Assembly: GCF_032484785.1 (NCBI RefSeq)
Contig: NZ_JAUETR010000002.1
Location: 1,550,001 to 1,614,000, forward strand
From: Bradyrhizobium sp. SZCCHNS1050
GTDB lineage: Bacteria; Pseudomonadota; Alphaproteobacteria; Rhizobiales; Xanthobacteraceae
Length of the DNA stretch: 64,000 bases
Reading direction: 5' to 3'
The position numbers were made by a program, and so were the translations under genes. A model generated the notes under the pieces. The model searched no databases. It saw nothing but the letters and a program-made list of their open reading frames with translations, and was not told the origin of the DNA. Shown piece by piece: positions 1 through 8,700 of this stretch; within the stretch, counting starts at the first letter, position 1; each line of letters begins with the position of its first letter.

Positions 1-404
1 AGGCCTATGAGGCCGTTCCCGGCATCGCCGTGCCCGAGGCCTTCGTCACCAACGAGGCGACGATCGCCCCTGCCGCGATGCCGGAGACGCAGGGCCGCTG
101 GGCCACCACGCGCTTCGTCGATCCGCTCGACGTTCGCCACGACATGCACGTCAACATCGTCACCTTCGAGCCCGGCGCCGTGATCCCGTTCCTGGAGACG
201 CATGTGATGGAGCACGGGCTCTATGTGCTCGAGGGAAAGGCGGTCTACAAGCTCAACCGCGACTGGGTCGAGGTCGAGGCCGGCGACTTCATGTGGCTGC
301 GCGCCTTCTGCCCGCAGGCCTGCTACGCCGGTGGCCCCGGCCGCTTCCGCTACCTGCTCTACAAGGACGCCAACCGGCACATGAAGCTGCGGCCGTTCAG
401 GTGA
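1..404 (+). CDS. allE: (S)-ureidoglycine aminohydrolase, C-terminal part (gene runs off the left edge)
   Basis: This enzyme releases ammonia from ureidoglycine in allantoin (purine) breakdown. The reading frame is open from base 3, so the gene begins upstream of the window; the GTG at 30 is internal. The visible part is the second cupin half. It keeps the HVMEHGLYVLEG stretch with metal-binding His/Glu and the tail FRYLLYKDANRH, both matching YlbA/AllE as remembered. It ends with TGA at 402-404. No other ureide gene lies downstream, so any operon partners are to the left. The family call is strong; the exact reaction is inferred. Confidence 0.88.
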   Translation, partial: AYEAVPGIAVPEAFVTNEATIAPAAMPETQGRWATTRFVDPLDVRHDMHVNIVTFEPGAVIPFLETHVMEHGLYVLEGKAVYKLNRDWVEVEAGDFMWLRAFCPQACYAGGPGRFRYLLYKDANRHMKLRPFR

Positions 405-446
405 AGGCCAGCAGCATCCGCTGAATGAGTCCTGGATACACGGCTG

Positions 447-962
447 ATGTCGACCGTTCCCGAACGCCTGGAGAGCTTGATCGAAGGGGAATTGGCTGAG
501 CTGTCCGACAAGCGTGTGCTCTCGCATATCCGCGGCATGCTCGTCGCACCTCACATGGTGCTGCGCGATTGGGACTATGGCCAACCGGGGGAGCAATATC
601 CCTGCTGGTTCGTGCTTCGCGATGCACAATCCGGTGCCGAGATCGCCTATTGTGAGCACGGCTTCGGACCGGGCTGCCCCTGGGGCCTGGTGAGTTCTGC
701 GCACGAACCGGAGTTCCGCCATATGGGCATGGACTCCGGCTGGTTCACCTCGTTTCTGGATGCATTTTTCGATTCTTTCGCCTGCGTGGCGCTTCTAATC
801 TGGAAGGTGATCAACATCGATGCTGACGGAACCCGGACCTGTCTGACCGCCGAAGGCGCGTGGGAGAGCACATGGCAGCGGGTCTACGAATTGCGCAATC
901 ATGATCCGAGCGGCCGCTATGAATGCGGCCACGACATCGGCTATCGCAAGACTGCCACCTGA
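447..962 (+). CDS. hypothetical protein, 171 aa
   Basis: No family recognised. The protein is soluble, rich in Trp, Cys and acidic residues, with no signal peptide or convincing membrane segment, although a short hydrophobic stretch (CVALLIWKVI) occurs near residue 113. The ATG at 447 follows the previous stop by 42 bases, with no strong ribosome site. Codon use resembles neighbouring core genes, which favours a real gene. It could be transcribed with the ureide gene in front. No function is proposed. Confidence 0.6.
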   Translation: MSTVPERLESLIEGELAELSDKRVLSHIRGMLVAPHMVLRDWDYGQPGEQYPCWFVLRDAQSGAEIAYCEHGFGPGCPWGLVSSAHEPEFRHMGMDSGWFTSFLDAFFDSFACVALLIWKVINIDADGTRTCLTAEGAWESTWQRVYELRNHDPSGRYECGHDIGYRKTAT

Positions 963-1095
963 TGCGCTCGTCGAATCTTCGGCCGCAACCGCCGACGAAG
1001 AGCTTCTCCTCATCGGCCTCGAACACCGGCTCGATCGCGCGATCGACCAATCCACGCCGTACTCGCTCCCTCATTCTCCCCCTAGTGATCCTCCC

Positions 1096-2427
1096 TCACG
1101 CCCCCTGATACTCCACCTCTTCCGCCGTGCCGCGGTCGAGCACGGCCTTCGCCTTGGCATGGTCGAGGTCGTCCTCCCAGGCGGCGACGACGACGGTGGC
1201 GACGCAGTTGCCGATCAGGTTGCCGACGGCGCGCGCGATGCCGACGAACCAGTCGACGGACAGCACCAGCACCAGACCGATGGCGGGGATAGCCGGCACG
1301 GCGCCGAGCGTTGCGGCCAGGATGACGATGGCCGAGCCGGGCACGCCATGGGCGCCCTTGGACGTGACCAGCGACACGCCGAGCACCAGCAGCAGGTCGC
1401 TGACCGACAGCGGCGTGTTGGTGGCCTGGGCGATGAAGACGACGGCGAGCGTCAGGTAGATCGAGAACGCATCGAGGTTGAAGGAATAGCCGGTCGGGAT
1501 GACCAGGCCGACGACCTCCTGCTTGACGCCCATCGCCTCGAGCTTGCGCATGATCTGCGGCAGCACGGAGTCGGACGACGCCGTCGCCAGCACGATCAGC
1601 AGCTCCTCCTTCAAATAGCGCAGGAACTTGAACAGGCTGAGGCCGGCCATGCGCATCACGAGGCCAAGCGCGGTCACGACGAACAGCGCCACCGAGACGT
1701 AGAACAGCACGACCAGCGCCAAGAGCTGCTTGAGCGAGCCGACGCCATATTTGCCGACGGTGAAGCCGATGGCGCCGAGCACGCCGAGCGGCGCGACGCG
1801 CACGATCAGCCCCATCGCCTTGAACAGCACCTTGGCGACGGACTCGATCAGGTCGACCACGGGCTTGCCGGGCTCGCCGACCAGCGCCAGGCTGACGCCG
1901 AAGATCACCGCGAAGAACAGCACCTGCAGCACGTCGTTGCGGGCAAAGGCGTCGAACGCCGTCGGCGGAATGATGTTGAGGATGAAGCCGCCGAAGCCGC
2001 CGCCCTGCAGCTTGTGGGCGTTGTCGGCGAAGCTCGCGAGCTGCTTGGCGTCGAGCTTGGAGACGTCGATGTTCATGCCGTGGCCGGGGCTGAAGACCAG
2101 CGCCAGCACGAGGCCGAAGGCCAGCGCGATCGTGGTCATGCCCTCGAAATAGACCAGCGACTTGACGCCGACGCGGCCGACCTTCCTGAGATCGCCGGCG
2201 CTCGCAATGCCGTGCACGACGACGCAGAACACGATCGGCGCGACCACCATGGCGATCAGACGCAGGAAAGCGTCGCTGAAGAATTTGAGCCCCTGGGCGG
2301 TCTCGGGCGCGAAGACGCCGATCAGGATGCCGAGCACGAGCGCAGCCACGACCTGAAAGAAGAGCGAGCCGAACAGGCCTCGCTTCGGCGCGGCTGTCCC
2401 CGCCATGCTCACATCCGTTGCCGCCAT
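1096..2427 (-). CDS. dctA: C4-dicarboxylate:cation symporter DctA
   Basis: Sodium- or proton-coupled uptake of succinate, fumarate and malate across the inner membrane (DAACS family). At 443 aa it has the usual length. Family marks seen are the serine-rich hairpin ATASSDSVLPQIM, the following GYSFNLDAFSIYL segment and about eight hydrophobic helices. A GGGGGG-rich ribosome site lies just before the ATG. In rhizobia DctA supplies bacteroids with carbon and is often driven by DctB/DctD and sigma-54; neither regulator is here and no sigma-54 -24/-12 pair was found by eye. It lies downstream of the kinase gene on the same strand, 164 bases away, so it is probably a separate unit. Confidence 0.95.
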   Translation of the reverse strand: MAATDVSMAGTAAPKRGLFGSLFFQVVAALVLGILIGVFAPETAQGLKFFSDAFLRLIAMVVAPIVFCVVVHGIASAGDLRKVGRVGVKSLVYFEGMTTIALAFGLVLALVFSPGHGMNIDVSKLDAKQLASFADNAHKLQGGGFGGFILNIIPPTAFDAFARNDVLQVLFFAVIFGVSLALVGEPGKPVVDLIESVAKVLFKAMGLIVRVAPLGVLGAIGFTVGKYGVGSLKQLLALVVLFYVSVALFVVTALGLVMRMAGLSLFKFLRYLKEELLIVLATASSDSVLPQIMRKLEAMGVKQEVVGLVIPTGYSFNLDAFSIYLTLAVVFIAQATNTPLSVSDLLLVLGVSLVTSKGAHGVPGSAIVILAATLGAVPAIPAIGLVLVLSVDWFVGIARAVGNLIGNCVATVVVAAWEDDLDHAKAKAVLDRGTAEEVEYQGA

Positions 2428-2591
2428 TGATCGTCCCCCCTCAGAAAAAAACCGACACGTTCCGCACGCGCCGGATCACTTTGGAGGGGGAACTTTCGAA
2501 ACGCAACCGCAGCCGCGCCTCACTTTTCAGCCTGTGCATGCCGTTCTGACTGTCGTGCTTGGAGGCGCCGTGGATCTTCATCGCATGTCCA

Positions 2592-4049
2592 TCATTCCCC
2601 CGACACGACCCTTGCCGGCGCATCATCATCGTCGCCCTCGGCTTCCCGTGCCGCGAGCCGTGTCCGCACCACGGTCACCGTACACCCCGCCTCCGCGGCG
2701 ACCTTCGCCGAGACGCTGCCGAGCAGCGAGCGCAGCACGGAATCGCGGCGGGCGCCGATGATGATGTGGTCGACCTGGTTGGCCTCGGCGAATTCGATGA
2801 TGGAGGCCGCCGGATCGACCGCCTCCAGCACGTGCACCGTCAGCCGGCTCGTGTCGAGCTTGAGCGGCGTCGCCCAGTGCTTCAGCGCGACCATGCGGTC
2901 GATGTGCTTGTTGTTGCCCTCCTCGTCCAGGGTGCGGTCGATGGTGAGACGCCCGAGCTTCAGCACGTTGACGCAGGCGAGCCGAGCCGCGGGCAAAGTG
3001 GCGAGGATGCGCTGCGCGGTCAGCCGCAGCGCGCCGTTGAGCTCCTCGCCGCCTTCCACGGTGTCGATCGCGACCGCCACGATCGGGCTGGAGGCGATCT
3101 GCACCGCGACGTCGGATGTTTTCTGTTCCGGCTGCACCAGGCCGCGGTTGAAGCGGCGGCGCCACACGGCCGTGATCGGGTCGCGCTTGACCTTCTCCGC
3201 ACGCGCCGTCAGCTTGACCTGGTCGGGATGGCCGAGATCGAAGGCGAGCTGCGCCGCGGTCGGATAGCGCCACACCGGCTCGATCTCCAGGCAGCGCAGC
3301 ACGATCTCCTGCAGCCACGGCGGATAGTCCGGCTTCAGCTGTCGCGGTGGATAGGGATCGCGCCACAGCCGCCGGCGCATGCCGCGCAGGGTCTCGGTCT
3401 CGCCGAACGGCCGCACGCCGGTGGTGAAGAAGTAGAGCAGCACGCCGAGCGAAAAGATGTCGCTGCGCGGATCGCTACGCGTGCCCATCATGCGCTCCGG
3501 CGCCATGTAGGGCGCGGTGCCGTAAGGCAGGCGGAACTCCTCCTGCAAGAGATCCGGCAAGTGCTTGTGGCAGGACAGGCCGTAGTCGATCAGCACCGCC
3601 TCCCCCGTCGGCCGGAACATGATGCTGGAGGGCTTGATGTCGTGATGGATGACGTGCTGCCGGTGAATATCGGCGAGCGCGGTCGCGATCTTCGCGACCA
3701 GCACCCGCGCCTCCTCGTAAGCCAGCGGCAGCTCGGGCAGCCGCTTGTACAGCGTATCGCCTGGAATCTGCTCGATCACCACATAGGCCTGGGTGGCGAA
3801 ATCGCCGGTGCCGAAACAGGCCGGCACGTGCGGTCCCGACAGTTTTGGCAGAATCATCTGCTCCATCTCGAAGCTGACGATCGCCGCAGGATCCTCGCCC
3901 TCGGAGACGCGCGGCACCTTCATCAGGATGGGCCGGTCGATGTCCGGATGGGTGACGCTCCACAACGTCGCCATGCCGCCGGAATGCACGCATTCACCCA
4001 CCGTGAAGCCGTCGATCACGACGCCCGGCTTGAGCCTTGATTTCGTCAT
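2592..4049 (-). CDS. Ser/Thr protein kinase with C-terminal universal stress protein domain
   Basis: Residues about 15-275 form a Hanks-type kinase: glycine loop near 22-27, invariant Lys at K44, catalytic HHD at 135-137 with K139, DYG at 155-157 (DFG variant) and APE at 183-185. The Arg of HRD is replaced by His, which in other kinases goes with activation that does not need loop phosphorylation. Residues about 320-463 form a UspA domain with the nucleotide motif GARRDS, then LLGSVSAKV. There is no membrane helix, so it is cytosolic. The ATG lies three bases after the stop of the phosphoesterase gene in front, implying co-translation with a possible opposing enzyme. Substrates are unknown. 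Confidence 0.9.
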   Translation of the reverse strand: MTKSRLKPGVVIDGFTVGECVHSGGMATLWSVTHPDIDRPILMKVPRVSEGEDPAAIVSFEMEQMILPKLSGPHVPACFGTGDFATQAYVVIEQIPGDTLYKRLPELPLAYEEARVLVAKIATALADIHRQHVIHHDIKPSSIMFRPTGEAVLIDYGLSCHKHLPDLLQEEFRLPYGTAPYMAPERMMGTRSDPRSDIFSLGVLLYFFTTGVRPFGETETLRGMRRRLWRDPYPPRQLKPDYPPWLQEIVLRCLEIEPVWRYPTAAQLAFDLGHPDQVKLTARAEKVKRDPITAVWRRRFNRGLVQPEQKTSDVAVQIASSPIVAVAIDTVEGGEELNGALRLTAQRILATLPAARLACVNVLKLGRLTIDRTLDEEGNNKHIDRMVALKHWATPLKLDTSRLTVHVLEAVDPAASIIEFAEANQVDHIIIGARRDSVLRSLLGSVSAKVAAEAGCTVTVVRTRLAAREAEGDDDDAPARVVSGE

Positions 4050-4052
4050 GCT

Positions 4053-4793
4053 CTAGCGCCCCATCGAGAGCCGCTGCGCCAGCCAGGGCGGCAGGCCGTT
4101 GTCGCGAATGCGCTGCGCCGCCGCCTCGACGTCATAGGGCACGCGGCAATAGGTCAGCTCGCGGGTCCTGGTGTCGAAGGTCACGAACGACGCGGCCGGA
4201 TCACCGTCGCGCGGCTGGCCGACCGAGCCGACCACGGCCAGCCATTGCCGGCCGCGCAACAGCTGAATGGGCATGTTGGCGGTCGGGGTGAAGCTCGTCA
4301 TCTTCGCGGTGGCGGACATCGAGTACAGCGCCGGACGGTGGATGTGGCCGCAGAACGTCACCTGCGCCTCGGTCGCGATCATGCTGCGCGCGGCGTCGGC
4401 CGACGACTGCACATAGCGCCAGCGCGGCGGGCTGGACGCCTCCGCATGCACGAACAACCGGTCGTCGTCACCGATACTCATCGGCAGCTCGGCGAGAAAG
4501 CGGCGCTGCTCGGCGCTGAGCCGCCCGCGCGTCCACTCCATCGCCGCCTGCGCCTCGGCATTCATGCTCTCGCTCGCCGTCGAAACGGCATTGTCGTGAT
4601 TGCCGCGCACCGCCAGCCCGCCCTCGGCGACGATCTCCATGACGGTGTCGACCGACCATTCCGGATCGGCGCCATAGCCGACGATGTCGCCGAGACAGAT
4701 GAGACGATCCGCGCCACGCGCACGCGCCGCCTCCAGGCAGGCCGCGAAGGCCTGCCGATTGGCATGGATATCGGTGAAAATCGCCAGCAGCAA
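4053..4793 (-). CDS. metallophosphoesterase (calcineurin-like / PPP-type)
   Basis: Two-metal phosphoesterase of about 246 aa. All core motifs are present: FTDIHAN near the N-terminus, GDIVGYG, GNHDN and GHIHRP. A longer frame opens upstream, but a TTG at 4793 with a GGAGG ribosome site at 4801-4805 (seven-base spacer) puts the metal-binding Asp at the usual distance from the N-terminus, so this start is preferred. It is the first gene of a two-gene unit with the kinase-Usp fusion. The pairing suggests protein phosphatase or signalling-nucleotide activity, but the family also includes diesterases of other specificity. Confidence 0.88.
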   Translation of the reverse strand: MLLAIFTDIHANRQAFAACLEAARARGADRLICLGDIVGYGADPEWSVDTVMEIVAEGGLAVRGNHDNAVSTASESMNAEAQAAMEWTRGRLSAEQRRFLAELPMSIGDDDRLFVHAEASSPPRWRYVQSSADAARSMIATEAQVTFCGHIHRPALYSMSATAKMTSFTPTANMPIQLLRGRQWLAVVGSVGQPRDGDPAASFVTFDTRTRELTYCRVPYDVEAAAQRIRDNGLPPWLAQRLSMGR

Positions 4794-4881
4794 CCCGTGT
4801 CCTCCGGTTCTCAAGGCTAGCGGCCGTGGCCACACGAGACTTGAGGAACATCAAACAAGATAGGCGGAGAGATGCGGAATG

Positions 4882-5061
4882 TCAGCGTTGCAGGTCCCCT
4901 GCGATGCGCCGGTGCGGCTTTCTTCCCTGGGTAAAGCCGAAGCCCAGGAACTTGCGGTGGTTCGGTCTGGCGACCGCGCTCTTGACCTTGTTGACCTTGA
5001 GCTCGAGGCGCCGTGCCAGGAACGTCCCGATGCTCGCCATCACCCGCGCGCGAGCTTCGCG
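4882..5061 (-). pseudogene. relic of a group II intron reverse transcriptase/maturase
   Basis: A short minus-strand frame reads RVMASI, then FLARRLELKVN, KSAVARP and KFLGFGF before a TGA at 4882. This order matches the end of the reverse transcriptase domain in group II intron proteins, where RLxLKVNxxKSAVxRP and KFLGFxF are characteristic. Only about 60 codons survive of the usual 400 or more, with no YADD active site and no intron RNA ends visible. It sits alone in the 290-base space between the phosphoesterase gene and the channel operon, so it is a decayed insertion. Confidence 0.7.
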
Positions 5062-5084
5062 CGGGAGGATACGGCCGCAGCCGC

Positions 5085-5693
5085 CTACTGCTCGTCCTTC
5101 GGCGGCATGCGCGGCGGCAGCAGTGGCGTGAACGAGACGCCGTCGCCGGCGTTCTTGGCGGCCTTGAACTCGCCGGTGGAGGGATCACCGCCGGCGGTCT
5201 CGATGATCGTCTTCGGCAGAATGTATTCGCGCGCGGCATCGATGACCCCGCCATCACCGGTGCCGAAATCGGCGGCGCGGCCGCCCTGCGGATGGCCCGC
5301 CGCGATCTGGTCGGCGGCGTGCTGCGCCTTGTCGGCAAGTGTGTCGCTGTAGGGAATACGATAGGCGCGCGGCACGCCGCTCGGACGGTTGTCGTCGTCC
5401 AGCGCCTCGACCCACAGATAGACCGCGCCGGGATCGCCCTCGACGGAGTGCGGATCGACGATCCGCACCTGCAGCACCTTGAAGCTCCTCGGCAGCCGGT
5501 CGACGCTGGCCCAGCCGAGCAGGCCGCGGGCGCCGGCGAAGCTGCCGACATAGAACGCACTGGTGATGACCACGGCGACCGCCTTGGCCTGCCAAGGCAG
5601 CCTTGCATAGACCAGCACCAGCAAGAGCAGCGCGCCGATCAGCGCGTAGCACGCGGACAGCGTGACGATGACGGTCTGCAGACTGCTCATCAT
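5085..5693 (-). CDS. membrane protein of unknown function, third gene of MotA/ExbB-like operon
   Basis: About 202 aa. The N-terminal 55 residues hold two hydrophobic helices (near SLQTVIVTLSACYALIGALL and AVAVVITSAFYVGSF); the rest is a soluble domain with several Pro and Gly residues and a polar tail ending PPKDEQ. No family recognised. The start is taken at the ATG overlapping the stop of the preceding gene (ATGATGA, 5690-5693), typical of translational coupling; a longer frame exists but would overlap that gene. It is always read with the channel-like gene and its partner upstream, so it is likely an accessory subunit of the same complex. Confidence 0.75.
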   Translation of the reverse strand: MMSSLQTVIVTLSACYALIGALLLLVLVYARLPWQAKAVAVVITSAFYVGSFAGARGLLGWASVDRLPRSFKVLQVRIVDPHSVEGDPGAVYLWVEALDDDNRPSGVPRAYRIPYSDTLADKAQHAADQIAAGHPQGGRAADFGTGDGGVIDAAREYILPKTIIETAGGDPSTGEFKAAKNAGDGVSFTPLLPPRMPPKDEQ

Positions 5694-6361
5694 CGCCTGA
5701 TCACCCTGACGCCGGTCTTGGGATCGAGATCGGCGCCGTTGCGCCAATTGCTGCGGAACGTCTCCAAAAGCGATTTCGGTCGGCGCTGCACATCGATCAC
5801 CTTGCCCTCGGCATTGAGCTTGAAGCGCAGCGCCGTCTTCTCGTCGCCGGAATGGTCGAGCACGACCTTGTCGTCGAAGATCACCTGCGCGGTCGGGTTG
5901 AGCTTCTGCACCTTCACGGTGGCCTCGACCGGCGCGCCGCTGACGTTCTGGAAATGCGAGATGTTGACGGTGTATTCGCCGGCGACGATGCCTCTGATGG
6001 TCACGATCTCCTCGCGGATCGGCGACGGGATCTTCAGACCGTTGACCAGGATGAAATCGTTGGCGCCGCCGCGGTCGTCGCGATCGAGGGTGAGGAAGCC
6101 GGCCTCGCGATGCCGGTACCAGGCGATGTTGCCGACAGGGTCCTGCACGAACAGGTCGAGATCGTCGGGATGGTTATCCGGCCAGTCCATCGTGATCAGG
6201 AACTCGGCCTTCGAGTCGACCTTGCCGTCCTTGGCGTCCGGCGAGATCGCGAGCACCGCGATGAAGAAGAAGAACGCGACGATCTGCAGCGCCTTGAATA
6301 GCATGACGCTGAACGGGTCGAACTGCTCCTCGCGCGGATAGAGCCCGAAATCGTCCATCAT
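5690..6361 (-). CDS. single-pass membrane protein with periplasmic beta-rich domain, partner of the MotA/ExbB-like subunit
   Basis: 223 aa. A short cytosolic start is followed by one helix (about 18-40, FKALQIVAFFFFIAVL), the layout of ExbD, TolR and MotB. The motif DPFSVML before the helix resembles PFIDVML of ExbD but lacks the aspartate at the usual place; an Asp precedes the Pro. The periplasmic part carries DLDLFVQDPVGNIAWY, reminiscent of DUF2135/YfaP-type domains, rather than the TolR/ExbD fold or an OmpA peptidoglycan domain. It overlaps both neighbours by four bases. Call: probable stator-like partner, by context and topology. Confidence 0.72.
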   Translation of the reverse strand: MMDDFGLYPREEQFDPFSVMLFKALQIVAFFFFIAVLAISPDAKDGKVDSKAEFLITMDWPDNHPDDLDLFVQDPVGNIAWYRHREAGFLTLDRDDRGGANDFILVNGLKIPSPIREEIVTIRGIVAGEYTVNISHFQNVSGAPVEATVKVQKLNPTAQVIFDDKVVLDHSGDEKTALRFKLNAEGKVIDVQRRPKSLLETFRSNWRNGADLDPKTGVRVIRR

Positions 6362-7137
6362 GCGCCCTGCTCCGGCGCGCGATCCATCGCGCGCTCGAGC
6401 CGCGGCGTCACCCGCGTCTCGGTGAGCATGACAGCGTCCGAAAACACGCGCCCGGTCGCCGCGTCCAGCATGTAGTACTGGATGCGCACCAGGATCGAGC
6501 CGACGAGGCCGGCGAGCGTCGTGTACATCGCCACCGCCATGCCGTCACTCATCAGCCCCATCGAGGATTTCATCGCCAGCTTGTCGTTGACGTCGAGGCC
6601 GGCAATCGGCGCCAGCATGATGATGAAGCCGATGATGGTGCCGAGCAGGCCGAGCTTCATCAGCGTGTCCGATGCGAAGCCGCCGAAGCCGTTGGAGCCG
6701 CGCAGGCGGTCGGCGAGCGTCCGCAGCAGCAGCGTCTGGTCGAGCCGCCCTGCCCCTTGCGTCCGCGCCTTGGTGACGAGGCTGCGGATGTGGTTGGTGA
6801 CCAGCCCTTTGGGAAGCAACTGCGCATCAGGTTCGAGCGCGCGCGCCGCATCGGGCCCGATCAGCACGGCGCGGCAGCGCCGCGCCGCATCCGCCTCGCG
6901 CGCGATCGCTCTGGTGCGCCAGAAGCAATGGCAGCACGTGGCGACGTAGAGCACGGCGATGACGCTGGAGATGTAGGTGCGGTCGGAGGCGACCATCAGG
7001 TGGAAATAGCCGTAGCGGGCGAGCACCACGGCGGCGAATATCGTGAGGCCGGTGAAGATCATCCAGAGCAGCAGCGGCCCGCGCTCGGCTGCGTCGCGCG
7101 CAGGTTCCACTCGTTCGGCACTGCTGACCACGCTCAT
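6358..7137 (-). CDS. MotA/TolQ/ExbB family proton-channel protein
   Basis: 259 aa with four predicted helices: about 24-45, 55-73, 160-182 and 198-222. The last two hold the family signature (KLGLLGTIIGFIIML and GMAVAMYTTLAGLVGSILV), which in ExbB, TolQ and MotA lines the proton path. The large loop between helices 2 and 3 is cytosolic, as in the family. A GGGAG ribosome site precedes the ATG. It is first of three overlapping genes. No tonB, tolA, exbD or flagellar gene is near, so this is not a standard Ton, Tol or motor system. Role unknown: probably converts proton-motive force into movement or force on an envelope partner. Confidence 0.85.
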   Translation of the reverse strand: MSVVSSAERVEPARDAAERGPLLLWMIFTGLTIFAAVVLARYGYFHLMVASDRTYISSVIAVLYVATCCHCFWRTRAIAREADAARRCRAVLIGPDAARALEPDAQLLPKGLVTNHIRSLVTKARTQGAGRLDQTLLLRTLADRLRGSNGFGGFASDTLMKLGLLGTIIGFIIMLAPIAGLDVNDKLAMKSSMGLMSDGMAVAMYTTLAGLVGSILVRIQYYMLDAATGRVFSDAVMLTETRVTPRLERAMDRAPEQGA

Positions 7138-7331
7138 GCATGAACTCCCGATGCGCGCCGTTTCGTTCGGCGCTTCGCAGACGAGTTAAGCAGAGCAGCG
7201 GAACAGCGTCCAAAGACATCTGCCTCGAGGCTCTCGGGAAAATTTCCCAACCTGCCGCTTGCTGCAGTGCATTTGCTTGGCGGAGCACCAGCCCATTGTT
7301 ACGCTGCGGCAAAAGCCGTGGAGAGGATCGC

Positions 7332-8690
7332 ATGCGTCTCGTGCTCCAGCTCATTGCGCGCCTTGCGCTGATCGTGCTGCTGTGTCTGGCCGCCGCGGCC
7401 GTATGGGTCACCGTCGACGCCTATCGCAGCGTCGACCGCGCCACCGCGGCATCGGCCGACCGGGTCTCGCAGGCGCTGGAGGCGCTGTACTGGCGCGAGC
7501 TGCTGCTGCGCGGCAACCGATCGCGCGAGCGGCTGCTGCCGCTGCCCGACTGGCGCACGACCGAGACCATGAAGCTGATCGCGCCCGGCATCTGCGTACA
7601 GTTCAAGCCGGAGGCGGCGTTCGAGAAGCCGCTGTGCGGCCAGAGCAAGGGCCTCGGCGCCGCGCCGCCGCGCTGGTTCTCAAGCGCCGTGGAAGCCATC
7701 CTCGGCGATCACGCGGCGGTCGCGCAGCCGATCAGCGCGCGCGCCACCACGGCGGGAACCGTCTCGGCGATCGCCGATCCCGATGCGGCGATCCAGCTCG
7801 CCTGGCTGCGCATCCAGGACAGCTTTGGCGTGGCGCTGGCGATGGCGGTCGCGATCGGCGTACTGGCCTCGCTGGCGATCGCCCATGCGCTGGCGCCGGC
7901 GCGCAGCATCGTCTCGGCGCTGCAGCGGATGGCCGAGGGCGACCACCGCCCCTCACTGCCGCGCTTCCGCTCGATGGAGCTCGCGATGATCGGCCGCGCC
8001 GTCGGCGAGCTCGGCGACCGGCTGGCGCAGGCCAACGAGCAGCGCGCCGCGCTGACCGAGCGCCTGCTCGACATCCGCGACGAGGAGCGGCGGGCGCTCG
8101 CCCGCGAGCTGCACGACGAGTTCGGGCAGAACCTCACTGCGATCCTCGCTTTTGCCTCGACGATCGAGAGCGCCGGCAACGGCCGCAACGATCAGATCGC
8201 CCAGGACGCACGCATGATCACGCGATCCGTCAGCCATCTGATGGCGTGCCTGCGCGGCACCTTGAGCCGACTGCGCCGTCCGCTCACCGAGGAGCTCGGC
8301 CTCGCCGCAGGCCTGATCGCGCTGACCGAGAACTATCAGCACGCCGCGCGACCGGCGATCCGGCTCGACCTCCACGGTGATCTCGCCGACATCCAGGGCC
8401 CGGTCGCGGTCACCGCCTACCGGATGGCGCAGGAGTGCCTGACCAACGCCCTGCGCCACACCAGTGCGAGCGAGGTGTCGTTGCGGGTCGAGCGGCGCTC
8501 CGGGCCCGACAGTGCGCTGCTGATTTCAGTCGAGGACGACGGCGGCGGCGATGCGACACTGCTGGCGCAATCGAGCGGCTTCGGCCTGACCGGAATCCGC
8601 GAGCGCATCGCCGCGGTCGGCGGCTCGCTGTCGATCGGACCGGCCGCGCGCGGGCTCAGCGTCTCCGCGACAATTCCACTGGCCGCCTGA
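7332..8690 (+). CDS. sensor histidine kinase, NarX/UhpB type (HisKA_3)
   Basis: About 452 aa. Two membrane helices (about 5-25 and 170-190) enclose a periplasmic sensor region; a HAMP linker follows (ALAPARSIVSALQRMAEGD). The phospho-acceptor motif ARELHDEFGQN puts His at about 261, and the ATPase part shows QECLTNALRH and GFGLTGIRERI. The ATG at 7332 with GAGAGGA upstream is chosen over a longer frame because it places the first helix at the N-terminus. The cognate regulator starts ten bases after its stop. The signal is unknown. The divergent channel operon is 194 bases away, so the pair might control it, but that is only a suggestion. Confidence 0.92.
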   Translation: MRLVLQLIARLALIVLLCLAAAAVWVTVDAYRSVDRATAASADRVSQALEALYWRELLLRGNRSRERLLPLPDWRTTETMKLIAPGICVQFKPEAAFEKPLCGQSKGLGAAPPRWFSSAVEAILGDHAAVAQPISARATTAGTVSAIADPDAAIQLAWLRIQDSFGVALAMAVAIGVLASLAIAHALAPARSIVSALQRMAEGDHRPSLPRFRSMELAMIGRAVGELGDRLAQANEQRAALTERLLDIRDEERRALARELHDEFGQNLTAILAFASTIESAGNGRNDQIAQDARMITRSVSHLMACLRGTLSRLRRPLTEELGLAAGLIALTENYQHAARPAIRLDLHGDLADIQGPVAVTAYRMAQECLTNALRHTSASEVSLRVERRSGPDSALLISVEDDGGGDATLLAQSSGFGLTGIRERIAAVGGSLSIGPAARGLSVSATIPLAA

Positions 8691-8700
8691 GACAACCGGG

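Noticed and set aside
901..2430. Long rightward open frame of 509 codons opposite dctA
   Set aside because: It is the antisense shadow of dctA in GC-rich DNA: very rich in Asp, His, Arg and Gln, with no family features.
2428..2591. Sigma-54 promoter for dctA
   Set aside because: No GG-N10-GC type pair at the right spacing was found by eye.
5690..7137. Zorya or flagellar motor assignment for the MotA-like operon
   Set aside because: No OmpA-type peptidoglycan domain in the partner, no ZorC/ZorD-like gene and no flagellar genes nearby.
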